A stretch of 64,000 nucleotides of DNA, taken from positions 1 to 64,000 of the forward strand of contig JAUCBJ010002221.1 in the NCBI GenBank assembly GCA_032718475.1, in the 5' to 3' direction. Positions 1-13,400 of the stretch are shown piece by piece. The notes under the pieces were generated by a model that saw only the letters and a program-made list of their open reading frames with translations, was not told where the DNA came from and searched no databases. Origin of the DNA: Nemertoderma westbladi (Eukaryota > Xenacoelomorpha > Nemertodermatida > Nemertodermatidae). The position numbers and the translations under genes are program-made. The stretch's first letter is position 1; each line of letters begins with the position of its first letter.

Positions 1-640
1 ATAATAAATATAAATTGTAAAAACCATGATTACGTTACGAAATATTTAAGTTACTCGCTAAAACCCAAATAATGTAAATAAATACATACTAATTTGATGT
101 ATGATTTAGTAGTTTATTATTAGTTCAATGGGTTAAACAATTTAATATGATAAACTAAATATAAATTATAAAATCAAATATATTTCAACGTTTAATTAAC
201 ACCATTTTCAATGTAGGCCTAGGTTAGGACTGAAGATGCGGTAGGTCTATTGGTATTGCTCTACCAAACACATAAAACATGAAATAGTTTCAAGCCATAA
301 TTAATTAAATTAAATGTTTATCAGTATCCAATAAAGTTCATAAATAAGCGGTGACGTTAAATAATAAATATCAAAATAGGTGTTATAATTAAAATAAATT
401 GTAATGTACTGTAATGTAATGTATTGTAATGGAATGCAATTTAATTGTATGTAATAAAATATATTAGGTTAAATTTACTGATATTGAGGAATCCTATGTG
501 AAGAACAAATGTAATATTGTGGGCTTCCAAGCGGTATGTCTATGCAGGTCTGGAGTTATACCTCGGAAGAGAAAAAAAAATACTTTTTAAATTTCATCCC
601 ATTTTGGACCTAAGGGGTTAACTTATTGAGGCCCGGAGAA
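1..640. other. AT-rich sequence with no recognised gene
   Basis: No coding region or RNA gene is seen. Short TGTAATG-type runs occur around 405-445. It lies downstream of the SLC22-like gene. Confidence 0.5.
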
Positions 641-860
641 AGTTCCGCCCCAGACTCTCAAGTTCGGGTGAAGTTTGCGATAAAGCAGTTAGCCATTCAG
701 AATTAATCAGCGAGCAAGATGCAATAATTACTACGCATGGAGGCCGCGAGGAGCAGCCTGTGGACGAATTTATGCTTACGCGGCGTCATGGAGTTAATAA
801 GCATGATGGAGACAGCCAGGGCCTACTAGATTAACTCGTAGTTTTGTCACTGGTTCCGTC
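640..860 (+). mobile_element. LINE relic (C-terminal piece)
   Basis: The stretch from about 740 to 830 translates to a degenerate version of the HGVNKH segment found near the C-terminus of the LINE at 13.6-17.5 kb (compare about 17010-17040). Frames are broken. It lies 3' of the SLC22-like gene. Confidence 0.5.
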
Positions 861-1401
861 CGTCTACTTCCTTCTACATATATTTTATATTAGCTAGTAC
901 TCAATACCTTTTGTATATAAAATGTTCCAGAACATGTTAGTTATTAAACTTGAAAAAAATTAATGTTATATAACAAATATTTTTTGTTCCAGAACTCTTT
1001 TTAGCAAAAATATAGATTCTATTTAAAACGCATTAAAACGTTCGAAAACGTGTTTAAAAACAATTAAAAAAATTGGAAGGAAAAAAACTAATTTTTTAAA
1101 ATTCAATTTGACACGTTTTAGAATGATTAACCAACTTTTGTTCGGAAACCTTGATTTAGCTACAATCTTCTAAAATATTCGTATTAAACAAATGGCAACA
1201 ACATAAGATTGTCACGAGAGAGAGGGTGTGCCTGCAACATACTGTATTTGTGAAACAAATTTCTGCAACCCAAGAGGTATCGTGTGAGACCTGATGTGGG
1301 CCTTACACAAAGTTCTTAATATATATTTGCGTATTTTGGAATATTGTTGCTGTAGAGATATTTGTAATATTTGTTACATAGCAGACACACACTGGCCAAC
1401 A

Positions 1402-4400
1402 TTATAGTGTCACACAATTTAAATTATTGGTAGTGTCTTCCCCGTCTATCAACGGATTGGCATCGTGATCTTTCTGATCTTTGTTGATCGCAATCATATG
1501 TTTTAATTTTTCGCCTTCTGCGATGGTGTTGATTAGTGGTCTATGCCAGGTCTCGGGTAGTAGTAAGGACAGTAATCCGCCAACAACACTCATAGAACCG
1601 ATAAATAGAAACGGTGCCGTATAATGAAATGATCCCTAGACATTAATGAAAAATAATATTAATTATTAATATTATATACACTAAATTGCTATAAATTAAT
1701 TTAATGAGAGTCTAAGTTATCATTTGGCATAAGGCGATCGTTTAGGAACATCAGTAGCAGATAGTCGATATTCTTAACAGTAGTTAAGAAGTAACTTAAC
1801 AGTAGTTAAGAAGTAACTTAACAGTAGTTAAGAAGTAACTTAACAGTAGTTAAGAAGTAACTTAACAGTAGTTAAGAAGTAACTTAACAGTAGTAGTTCT
1901 TAAGTTGAAGTCACGATTAGTGAAGGGAAATATAATTGACATGTGAACTTCAAATTGTGGCTAATGTGAGACTAAGATTATGAATGGAACTTACCAACTT
2001 GAGGACATAAGGACCTAATATGGAACCCAAGTCGGCGAAAGCCACACAGGAGGCACTGCCCATGGACCGGATCACGGTAGGGTAGACCTCAGCAGTGAAG
2101 AATATAATGATAGCGAAACTGGAGGAGTTGCAAAGTTTCCCTACCATTGCGAGAGTAATAGATAATGGTTGCAGGTCGGGGCTATCTGCAATACAATAGT
2201 GCTAATATTAATTAGGATAGAACGTTTGCGACTATTGCGGTTTTCATGAAAATCGCGACGAATTTGTTCAAACATTTGTCTAACACAGGTAATAGTAATT
2301 TAAATAATACAAATGTAAATATTGTAAGTACAATAATAATACGGCGACTAATAATAATTATTAAGCATTAAGTACGCCGATAAGTTGACATAATATAACA
2401 ATATCACGTACACCCTTCTGTGTGTGAAAAGGACACTATTTAGCGTTTATCACCCTTGTACATTTATGTAAACCTCCCTCGCCGCGCTCGCACGGTACAT
2501 GAATTCACTCGGCTTGGGTCGTAACGTTGAAAAGTAACACAATTATATCTCTATGTCAGATATTTTATATGGTATGTCTGTGGAAATTAAGTGAGTAAAC
2601 AAACCTAAACCTATTATAAGTTTGGATAGTCAAATGTGGTGGTGTAAAGAAATTATTTTCTTTCATGATTCTGCTTGTTATAAGTCTCCCATAGAAGTTT
2701 TCAACCAATCATGTGATTTCTCTATCAACTAATTCCATCATTAATTCCATACGAAGCGGATCATACGTACCTTGAACTGGAACGAGACCACTTGCAGCAA
2801 GAAATACCCCAGCGATTATATGGAAGGCTACAGTTGGATAAACACGCCCCCAGCGGTTGATAATGTAATAAGCAGCGATGTAGGATGGAATTTCAACCAA
2901 TCCAGCAATAGCGAAGTTTAAGTATGGATTTCCAGCCAATGATTCGATATTCATTGACAGAATGTTATAAGTCATTGAGTTAAATGTCCTGAATTTGTGA
3001 AAGAAAAATGAAAGTATGTAACATTGTGTTGCCACTACATAAAAGTATAATTAACAGTGTGATCATCAGAACACTTTGATTTTCAAATTAATTTGTCATA
3101 AACGAACGCAATCATAAACTATGTGTTTAGAGGGTTTAAACATTAATTTAATTTAAAAAATGGGAAAGGAGAAGGTTATATTGGTGGTGTTTTCTAATCA
3201 AAACAATAAATTTAATTTAATTTCACTTCCGATCAATTTGCACTCGAGCGCCACTATCTGTCAAATGTAGTCCTATATAAAATGTAATGCAAACCTCATT
3301 TAAATTCACTGTAAATCAAAGCTGTTGAAAAGGTACGCAAGTGAGTCTGTGTTCCTATCAAAGCTGTTGAAAAGGTACGCAAGTGAGTCTGTGTTCCTAT
3401 CAAAGCTGTTGAAAAGGTACGCAAGTGAGTCTGTGTTCCTATCAAAGCTGTTGAAAAGGTACGCAAGTGAGTCTGTGTTCCTATCAAAGCTGTTGAAAAG
3501 GTACGCAAGTGAGTCTGTGTTCCTATCAAAGCTGTTGAAAAGGTACGCAAGAGAGTCTGTGTTCCTATCAAAGCTGTTGAAAAGGTACGCAAGTGAGTCT
3601 GTGTTCCTATCAAAGCTGTTGAAAAGGTACGCAAGTGAGTCTGTGTTCCTATCAAAGCTGTTGAAAAGGTACGCAAGTGAGTCTGTGTTCCTAAAACTCT
3701 TCAATCCTACTACAGCTTATTGTTCCTATGTAACACCCCAACCCCCCACAATGGCGCTGATGCAGTGACCTACCTCTTGTCAGCCATAAAAATCAATTTT
3801 AAATATGAAGCGAGTTTGAGACCCTTCCAACACCAATATAACTCGATTTTAATATAAATCAATGTAATGTGAGCATAAACTATGTTATGTGAATAATCAT
3901 TATGGCGGTGGTGGGCTCAGCCGAATTACATGTTATGGGAACATTATTATTATTATTATTATTTATCTTTTATTCTCTTAAACTCCCTTTTATAAAATAA
4001 TAAAAATGGAGGCAGCTCAGTCGGGAGAGTCCAGACACAGCTGTTAATTGGTAGAGAATAAGCGTCAACTACCTTATGCTAGTTCTACTGCATAATCGTA
4101 CTTACTGTAGACCTATGTATACAAAAAAATTACCTAAGAAATAGAGCACAATAATCAATACAGAAATACAGTATTCCCTTACAGGAGCAAGCAGTTTGGG
4201 GGTGGGTGGGTGGGTGGGTGGGGGAGGGGGGAGGGGGGGGGGGGGGGGGTAAGTTTATGTGATACTATCTCTTTCAAAAGAAGTGTAGTAGAGTTGCTTA
4301 ATGGCTGCGTTAAATGCGTTAAAATTTCTTTTTTCGCTGAAGTTGCGATCAAGTTTATTCCACAAGCGAGCACAATTTAGGATGAAGCTGTTATAGGCTA

Positions 4401-7400
4401 CATTATTATTAGTTTTGGGAAGTTTTATTTTATTAGTACGTTTATTCAGTTGTGTAGTGTTATTTAGAATGAATGGCAAAGGTTGCTCTTGAAATGGTTT
4501 GCTAATCTGGAATAGATATTTAAAAAAGAATTTCATAGCCATATACTCTCGGAATGCGAATAGAGTTGGTTGCTTAGACAAAGTTCTCAATTCTGTACCT
4601 GTTAAATCGCGTATTTTTTTACTGTAGACAACACGTAGGCCATAGTTCTGAATTTTTTCTAAATCGTTTATAAGTGTTTTAAAACCATGTATATTATGTA
4701 ATGCTACAAGTATTTCACAGCAATATGTATGATGTGGTAGTACTGTAGTCTTGTAGATATATAATTTTGTTTTTACATGAAACTTTTCGAAAATTATTAT
4801 AGCGACTAACAGAATTGGTCGCTATAATAGTTGCAATAATAATTATTAGTAAATCGGCAGTAAAGTTCATTCCCGCAACTAAACTTTGAAAGTACACAAA
4901 GAATTTTCGAGTAAGGAATAAGAGCTTAAATGAGTGTTCAAAAGCAACGAAAAAATTGTACGACATGAAAAATGGGAAAACGGATGGTGATGAATTTGGT
5001 ATTGCATTTAAGGAGGCTAAATGGAATACTCGACGGCTACGGAATTTACTAAGTAAACAAAATGTTAGAGGGGTAACAATGAGGATAAACCCTAGTAGAA
5101 GGAATTTCTGGAGAAGTTTTTCTAGAAGTCAAGGAATTGGGAGCCAGGAACTTCCATTGAATTTAAAAGACGACATTAGGAACCATTTAAAGGAGAAGTT
5201 TAATAAAAAGCAGGAAACTACTGGGCTACAAGAAATGACGGAAAAACTGTATAGTAAATGTGTAGAAGAAGTGCGAGTGAGCACCAGAGAAGTAACCCGC
5301 ATAACTCTGGTTTTGTCAATGAGTTCTATCCAATGGAGCCGGTGGATATTAGCTCCTTAAACCGGATCTAGGACACTTCCCCCCCGGACACTTCCCCCCT
5401 GCCCAAGTAGGACACCTACCCCCGGACACTGCCCCCCCGGACACTTGCCCCCCGGACACTTCCCCCCCCCAGTTAAAGTGTTAAAATTAATCTGGGTGCA
5501 TCAAAGCAATAAACAAAAGTTAAAGATGGTTACAGGACAAGTTGTATCTAGACAAGTTTTTTCAAAATTATAAAAGAAACATTTTTATAGTCAAATTTTG
5601 TTTGTTTTTCTTTTAATTCCTTTAATTCTTTTAATTTCTTTTAATTGGGGGCTGCCGCCCCCAAACCCTCGCTTCTTTTGTTGGGGGCTACCGCCCCCAA
5701 ACCCCCGCTTCTTTTCTTGGGGGTTATCGCCCCCAGACCCCGGCATTTCCCTGAGTGCCCGTGGTGAAAGACTTAAGACCACTTTGAAATAATTAATTCA
5801 TGTTTGTATCATCAGATAATAAATTGACTAAGCCTAAAGTAGGAGCTGTATTGAATGTTAACCAATTTAATATATTAATTACTACAATATTATATAATTC
5901 AACAAAATCCTATTAAAAATATTGCAAGTAACCAGGAAATTTAATATGTAGTGTGTATAATATCTATATAGTATGTATAGTAGTAAATGTATATCAATAT
6001 GTAATGCTGAACACAGAATACAGATCGACGTATGTCGATTTTACCCTGGAGAGGTATAATTTTGATTGCAACAATAATATTCATCCCCATCTGCTACAAT
6101 TTGAAGAAGACTATTACATAATAATACCTATAATTAAAACAATTAATTATTATAATTCTATAGTTAATAAAAACAGTATATCATTCCGTGGATGGAATTT
6201 ATAGGTCATCTAATATAATTAATTGTTTAAAGATTAGCAAACAATACGATGTAATTGCATTGATAAAACCCATAAATAAAACTTGGATATAAAATGTTAA
6301 ATCGGGATGCAAAAGATCACTACCCTGAGCTACGAAAGGAAAATTGGATACAACTTATCTGTATACAAGCGGTCCGTTTACCTTACAAAATGAAAAATAC
6401 GAATGTGCGAAGTTAAGAACAGTCGGGGGGGGGGAAGTGTCCGCGGGGGGGAAGTGTCTGGGGGGGAAGTGTCCGGGGGGAAGTGTCCTACTTGAGCGGG
6501 GGGGAACTGTCCGGGGGGGAAGTGTCCGGGGGGGAAGTGTCCGAACACCCCTTAAACCTTATGCAACTTGCAGACATAGTATCTGATTATCAAGCTGGAC
6601 GAACGGAAACAAATGGATGAACGAATGAACGAACAAACGAACGAACGGAGTTGGTGGCAAAATAAATAAGGACTGCCATGCGGAAAGATAAGTTGAAATC
6701 CTGGATGAGTTAAGATTCCTTCGCGAGGAAGTAAGGAAGGTAACTCAACTGCAACAAGTTGTTTCAAATTTGTCACAGAAGTTGGTTGAAGCTTTTGACA
6801 TTATTGGGAAGCAACATACCTTAATTGAGTGGATGGATGCAAAGGAGCGTGTAGCAAACATAATCAATACCAGTGTTGCGGAGTCCGGTGATGTACGCAT
6901 GGCGATGAGGAGTTTTTTTTACCCTGATTCGATATATACAGTGTGTAAGGTGATGCCTTTACAAGAGCTTTATATACATGTACAAAATTAGTATTGAAAT
7001 CTGTTTGTATATTTTTGGCAACTATCGTAGTTTAGGCAAGGGCAGTGACAAGCTGCTTACTATTTAGTATTATATATATAAATTATGATCAATATATTAT
7101 GATCATATATTATGATCAAAGTGGCAGTCGGGTGTGATGGTTTTCTGGACATCAAATCTTTTTAAAAATATACTTTTTCAATGTTTTTTTTCTGACCAAA
7201 AATTTCAAAAAAAAATTTTCGTAGCCAGTACTGCCAATCGATTCGCCATCAAAAATAACGCAAAAAAATTTTTTTTGCAAAATTTTAAATTACTGTAAAA
7301 TTTTGGCGACTGGGGGGGGGTCAATTTTATTCGATCCGCTATAACTCCGGAACGCTTTGTCCAAATTCGATGGGGTTTTTATTTTTCAACTTAATTCGAT

Positions 7401-10400
7401 GTCCTCTTTCAGCCTATCCATGTTTCGAAACCCCAAACAGCGCCGTTCAAAAATTAATTTTTTCTAGTTCTAGAATTTTACAAATTTCAAAAAAGTTGCA
7501 GTATTTTATTAACGCCTTTACGGAATTCGATAGCGTTTTCGATTTTTATATTAAACGCAATATCCTGAATCTCACTAGCCTAGTTTCGCGTCACCAATGC
7601 CAAGACTTCATACTTTTTGAGGAAATTTTTTCTAGAATAATTTTTATTTAATTACATTTATCGCGATTTCTTATTACTGGTTGCACATGAACTGATGGAG
7701 TTTTCAATTTATTAACTAAACACGATATCGCGCATCGCACCAGCGTGTTTTCAAAATTCCAAAACGAGGTCTTCACTAGTTGCAGGTCGATTTTGTTCTA
7801 GAATTGAGCAACTAATAATAGATCGAATTTATTAATAATTATTGTAGGAAATATGATTGTATTTTTACATAATTATTAGTTCTATACTAATTCTCGTTGT
7901 CTCTTTTATTTGAAATAAAAAGTCGGTTCCTTATCGGGCCGCTAGGCCCGTCACTAGTTAGCAAGTCGTTAGACTTGATTACTGTAAGAATTGTTTGCTG
8001 ATTGCTGACTGGCTGAGCTGGCTGACTGACTGGCTGGCTGATCTACAGCCAAAACTGCTCTAACGATTTTGATGAAATTTTCACAGCATCTAGATACCGC
8101 GATTCTAAGGTCCCTGGCATGATCGGCTACTCCGTCCATAGCCTCTGGGCTCGAAAAATAGACATAAACGAAAAAACGCCATAGGCGCATTGGTAAAATA
8201 ACACCAATAACAGCTGGTGTCGTGATGAAAAATGGCTTATGTAATGGATTTCTACACAAGGCTTAGTATAAATCGATGAGGTTGCCAAGATTATTGTACT
8301 TAGTACACCCATACTGTTTGTTTAGGCCCTAGGACACTCTGTCAAAGCAAATATTAACTGGTTAGTTTAGTTTGAAATCTATTATCGCCTCAGCTGAATT
8401 ACTCTTCCCAATGCATTCTATGGGAATATCTCCCTCTGCTAATGTAAGCTGAATGACTTAAGTACACAGTGTGTTGGCTACATTAATGCCAACATTATTG
8501 CAAAATGTTTTATTGGTTGGATTACTCTCTGTCAGTCTCCCCTTCAGAACATTGTATAGGGAATTTACTTTAGTTTACTCTACTGTGCCATTCAGCTGAA
8601 TGGATTTGAGCGATTGCCAAGTTACAGAGTTGGATCATTCTCTGACCACAGGCAAAGACATCAAATCTTTTTATTCCTAAAAAAGATACTTTTTCCATGT
8701 TTTTTTTTCTGACCAAAAATTTCAAAAAAAAATTTTCGTAGCCAGTACTGCCAATCGATTCGCCATCAAAAATAACGCAAAAAATTTTTTTTACAAAATT
8801 TTAAATTACTGTAAATTTTTGGCGACTGGGGGGGGGTCAATTTTTTTCGATCAGCTATAACTCCGGAACGCTTTGTCCAAATTCGATGGGGTTTTCATTT
8901 TTCAACTTAATTCGATGTCCTCTTTCAGCCTATCCATGTTTCGAAACCCCAAACAGCGCCGTTCAAAAATTAATTTTTTCTAGTTCTAGAATTTTACAAA
9001 TTTCAAAAAAGTTGCAGTATTTTATTAACGCCTTTACGGAATTCGATAGCGTTTTCGATTTTTATATTAAACGCAATATCCTGAATCTCACTAGCCTAGT
9101 TTCGCGTCACCAATGCCAAGACTTCATACTTTTTGAGGAAAATTTTTCAAGAATAATTTTTATTTAATTACATTTATCGCGATTTCTTATTACTGGTTGC
9201 ACATGAATTGATGGAGTTTTCAATTTATTAACTAAACACGATATCGCGCATTGCACCAGCGTGGTTTCGAAATTCCAAAACGAGGTCTTCACTAGTTGCA
9301 GGTCGATTTTGTTCTAGAATTGAGCAACTAATAATAGATCGAATTTATTAATAATTATTGTATGAAATATGATTGTATTTTTAGATAATTATTAGTTCTA
9401 TACTAATTCTCGTTGTCTCTTTTATTTATAATTAGCAAGTCGTTAGACTTGATTACTGTAAGAATTGTTGACTGACTGACTGGCTGACTGACTGACTGCC
9501 CACTGTGGCATTCTAAATGTTTTATACTGTAGGTGATTGACATTGTGCAAGCTGAATGACAGTTAGTTCTTTCAGACCATAGACAAACATTGTTGAGGGA
9601 ATTGTTGAGGTTGAGTTCACTCTACTGTGCCATTCAACTGAATGAATTTGAGCAATTGCCAAATTACAGAGTGGGATCTCTCTCTGACCATAGGTAAATA
9701 GCACTTCCATTCTGACCATAGGTAAACATTGTTGAGGGAATTTACATTTGATTGATGACTTCCGACTTGCTTAACGGCGTCTTGACGCCGTCTCTAGTTA
9801 GGAACCGAGAGGTTCATTACTGTAAGAATTGTTAGCTGACTGGCTGGCTGGCTGGCTGGCTAATCTATAGCCAAAACTACTCTAACGATTTTGATGAAAT
9901 TTTCACAGCGACTGGATACCGCGATTCTAAGGTCCCTGGTATGTTCCGCTATTTCGTCCATGAGCCGTGGGCTCGAAAAATAGACATAAACGAAAAAACG
10001 CCATAGGCGCAATGGTAAAATATCACCAATAACAGCTGGTGTGATGAAAAATGGCTTACGTAATGGATTTCTACACAAGGCTTAGTATAAATCGATGAGG
10101 TTGCCAAGATTATTCACTTAGTACACCAATACTGTTTGTTTAGGCCCTAGGACACTCTGTCAAAGCAAATATTAACTGGTTGGTTTAGTTAGAAATCTAT
10201 TATCGCCTCAGCTGAATTACTCTTCCCAATGCAATCTATGGGAATATCTCACTCTGCTAATGTAAGCTGAATGACTGTTACGTACACAGTGAGTTGGCTA
10301 CATTAATGCCAACATTATTGCGAAATGTTTTATTGTTGGATTACTCTCTGTCAGTCACCCCTTCAGAACATTGTATAGGGAATTTACTTTAGTTTACTCT

Positions 10401-13400
10401 ACTGTGCCATTCAGCTGAATGGATTTGAGCGATTGCCAAGTTACAGAGTTGGATCATTCTCTGACCATAGGCAAAAACATCAAATCTTTTTAAGAATATA
10501 CTTTTTCCATGTTTTTTTTTCTGACCAAAAATTTCAAAAAAAATTTTTCGTAGCCAGTACTGCCAATCGATTCGCCATCAAAAATAACGCAAAAAAATTT
10601 TTTTGCAAAATTTTAAATTACTGTAAATTTTTGGCGACTGGGGGGGGTCAATTTTTTTCGATCCGCTATAACTCCGGAACGCTTTGTCCAAATTCGATGG
10701 GGTTTTCATTTTTCAACTTAATTCGATGTCCTCTTTCAGCCTATCCATGTTTCGAAACCCCAAACAGCGCCGTTCAAAAATTATTTTTTTCTAGTTCTAG
10801 AATTTTACAAATTTCAAAAAAGTTGCAGTATTTTATTAACGCCTTTACGGAATTCGATAGCGTTTTCGATTTTTATATTAAACGCAATATCCTGAATCTT
10901 ACTAGCCTAGTTTCGCGTCACCAATGCCAATACTTCATACTTTTTGAGGAAAATTTTTCTAGAATAATTTTTATTTAATTACATTTATCGCGATTTCTTA
11001 TTACTGGTTGCACATGAATTGATGGAGTTTTCAATTTATTAACTAAACACGATATCGCGCATCGCACCAGCGTGGTTTCGAAATTACCAAAACGAGGTCT
11101 TCACTAGTTGCAGGTCGATTTTGTTCTAGAATTGAGCAACTAATAATATATCGAATTTATTAATAATTATTGTATGAAATATGATTGTATTTTTACATAA
11201 CTATTAGTTCTATACTAATTCTCGTTGTCTCTTTTATTTAAAATAAAAAGTCGGTTCCTTATCGGGCCGCTAGGCCCGTCACTAGTTATTGATATGATAT
11301 GGTTAGATTTGCTACGACTCGTAAAGCTTGTCTCCTTAAATTAGAAGCATTAGTACAATTTTGTAGCCTATCTGGAATCAAAATAAATATAAAAAAAAAC
11401 GAAATTTTTTGCACTTAACGGTTCAGATAACGATAAAGTAGCTTTAGAAATTGGAGACCAAAGCATAATATGTCATTGTACAGATTATAATTATCTTGGA
11501 GCTGCTTTCACCAATGACGGAAAAGTTTCTAGTAGCCTAAAATTGCACTTTGTGAACCTGAAGAAGAACCTTTTGGACCTTGAAGACCTTTGTGAAGTAA
11601 CTTGTAATAAATTCACAATATTCTGTGCATTGAACTCAACAATGCCTTACTGTATTAAACGTTAACGTCGTGTAATTGAGGCTGGAGTAGTTTCGTCAAT
11701 GTTGGGAGGCTTGGCTTACCGATAATATAAAACCTATAGAACAGTATTACGGTAGGATAATTCATTCATTAATGTCATTAATTAAGAATTTTAGAATTAG
11801 GAATTTAACATTAATTAAGACTAACATTAATTAATTAATTCATAAATAAGAGTCATTAATGTCAGTAAGAACTCAGGTACCTGTAGAATTATGCGAGATA
11901 GAGGGTGGTATTCCCTCACTGAAATTACTGTATTAATACAGCTAGGAAAAAATCTATGTCCAAAATGTTAAATGAGATAGATAATGAAATCCCACTTCAT
12001 CAAATTTTCAAGTTGTGTAGGTGTGTTTGTGACAAAGTTGCTTGTGTTCAAGTTGTGATTGTGTGTGAATTTGATTTGTGTATTGTGTTTATATATTATA
12101 ATGTTTTGGAACGACAATAAACTTGCTACTACTAGGGATGCAAATACACCAGCATATAAGTTGCTTACAAGAGACTTTGATGGTGAACCATTATCCGATA
12201 CTCGTACAGTGACCCTGGGTAAGCCGGAGACTGCTACAAAGTGTAAAACCTATCGAACAGTAATGAACCCACTGCTGAAGCCACATCCGCTTTATTATGT
12301 CTCCAGTAAATTATGTGTACCTGATTTTTTTTTTCTTTTCTTCGGCCGCTAGGCCACGGATTACGCACAAAGTCTGACGACTTATTTCCAGTGCGGTCCC
12401 CCCAGAACTTTACTCCCCAGATGAAACTCTAGTACTCATTTAGCTACCACTTAAGGATGCAAGGCAGAGATGCGCCCTGGCTGGTCCCTTTAATGCATTC
12501 GTGCCGAAACGAAAACTGCCCTGGCCCATGTGAGGATCGAACCCACGACCTACGGGAGATGTGAACCACTAGACCAAGGTGGAACCTCACATACATAATT
12601 ACATACATGATACACATACATGATACATGTTACACACAACATACATGATTGGACTCATGTATGTTTTAGTAGAATCCGCTTAATGTCCCATAACCTACGA
12701 ATTGAGTGGGGCCGATTGTGTGTGACCGAGTGTGTATATGCGACAGTGCCTCCGTGCAGGATGAGCCTCACGTACTGCTGTCCTGCCCTATCATGCATCG
12801 ACTTAGAGAAAGTTTAGTACCTTTAAATTTGGTAGCGCCCATATCTTCTTTTATGATAATGCTGATTTGGTAACTGTTTGTAAATATATTCAGGAGGTAT
12901 TAGCTTCTTATGACATGTAGTAATATATAAGATTCATTATGGTACAGTGCAGTTAGATTTGTTTTGCCTCATTTTTCTTTATTACGTTGTTATATGGCTA
13001 AACATTTTGTGCTAAAATACTTTACTACAACAGACTTACCCCTGTACTCTATTTACTATTCAAGTCGTGCATTTTGCAGTATATTTTGCCTTTATTATTG
13101 TGGATCCAATATTGTAATACTCTTATTTTCAAATTGGTTGTTAATTTCAAAGTTTTTGCGTATGTATTGAGTCAATAAACTTACTACTACTACTTTTGTA
13201 CAGGAGTGAGACCTGGATACTGACGAAATCACTTGAACAACAAATTGATGATTGATACTATCTGGAAATCAGACCTCTCCAGGCACCTGAAGACCAAGTT
13301 TTTCGAGCCACAGTGGTAAGTGTACTTTTATACAGGAGTGACCTGGACAATGACGAAATTACTTGAACAACGAATTGATGATTGATACCATCTGGAAATC

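Noticed and set aside
3296-3768. Three long repetitive open frames on both strands
   Set aside because: They follow from a 42-bp stop-free minisatellite; all frames repeat every 14 residues and no start or domain supports coding.
4956-5360. A 134-codon plus-strand frame with basic composition
   Set aside because: No recognisable domain, no splice or start context, and it ends in the C-run repeat; it may be a transposon scrap but I could not support a call.
7370-10978. Repeated proteins starting MGFLFFNLIRCPLSAYPC
   Set aside because: Present in each copy of a non-coding repeat, with AT-biased composition and no domain; the copies share DNA identity equally in all positions.
12325-12588. Hammerhead in the two-copy SINE
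   Set aside because: CGAAAC occurs in the body, but there is no CTGANGA core at a suitable distance.
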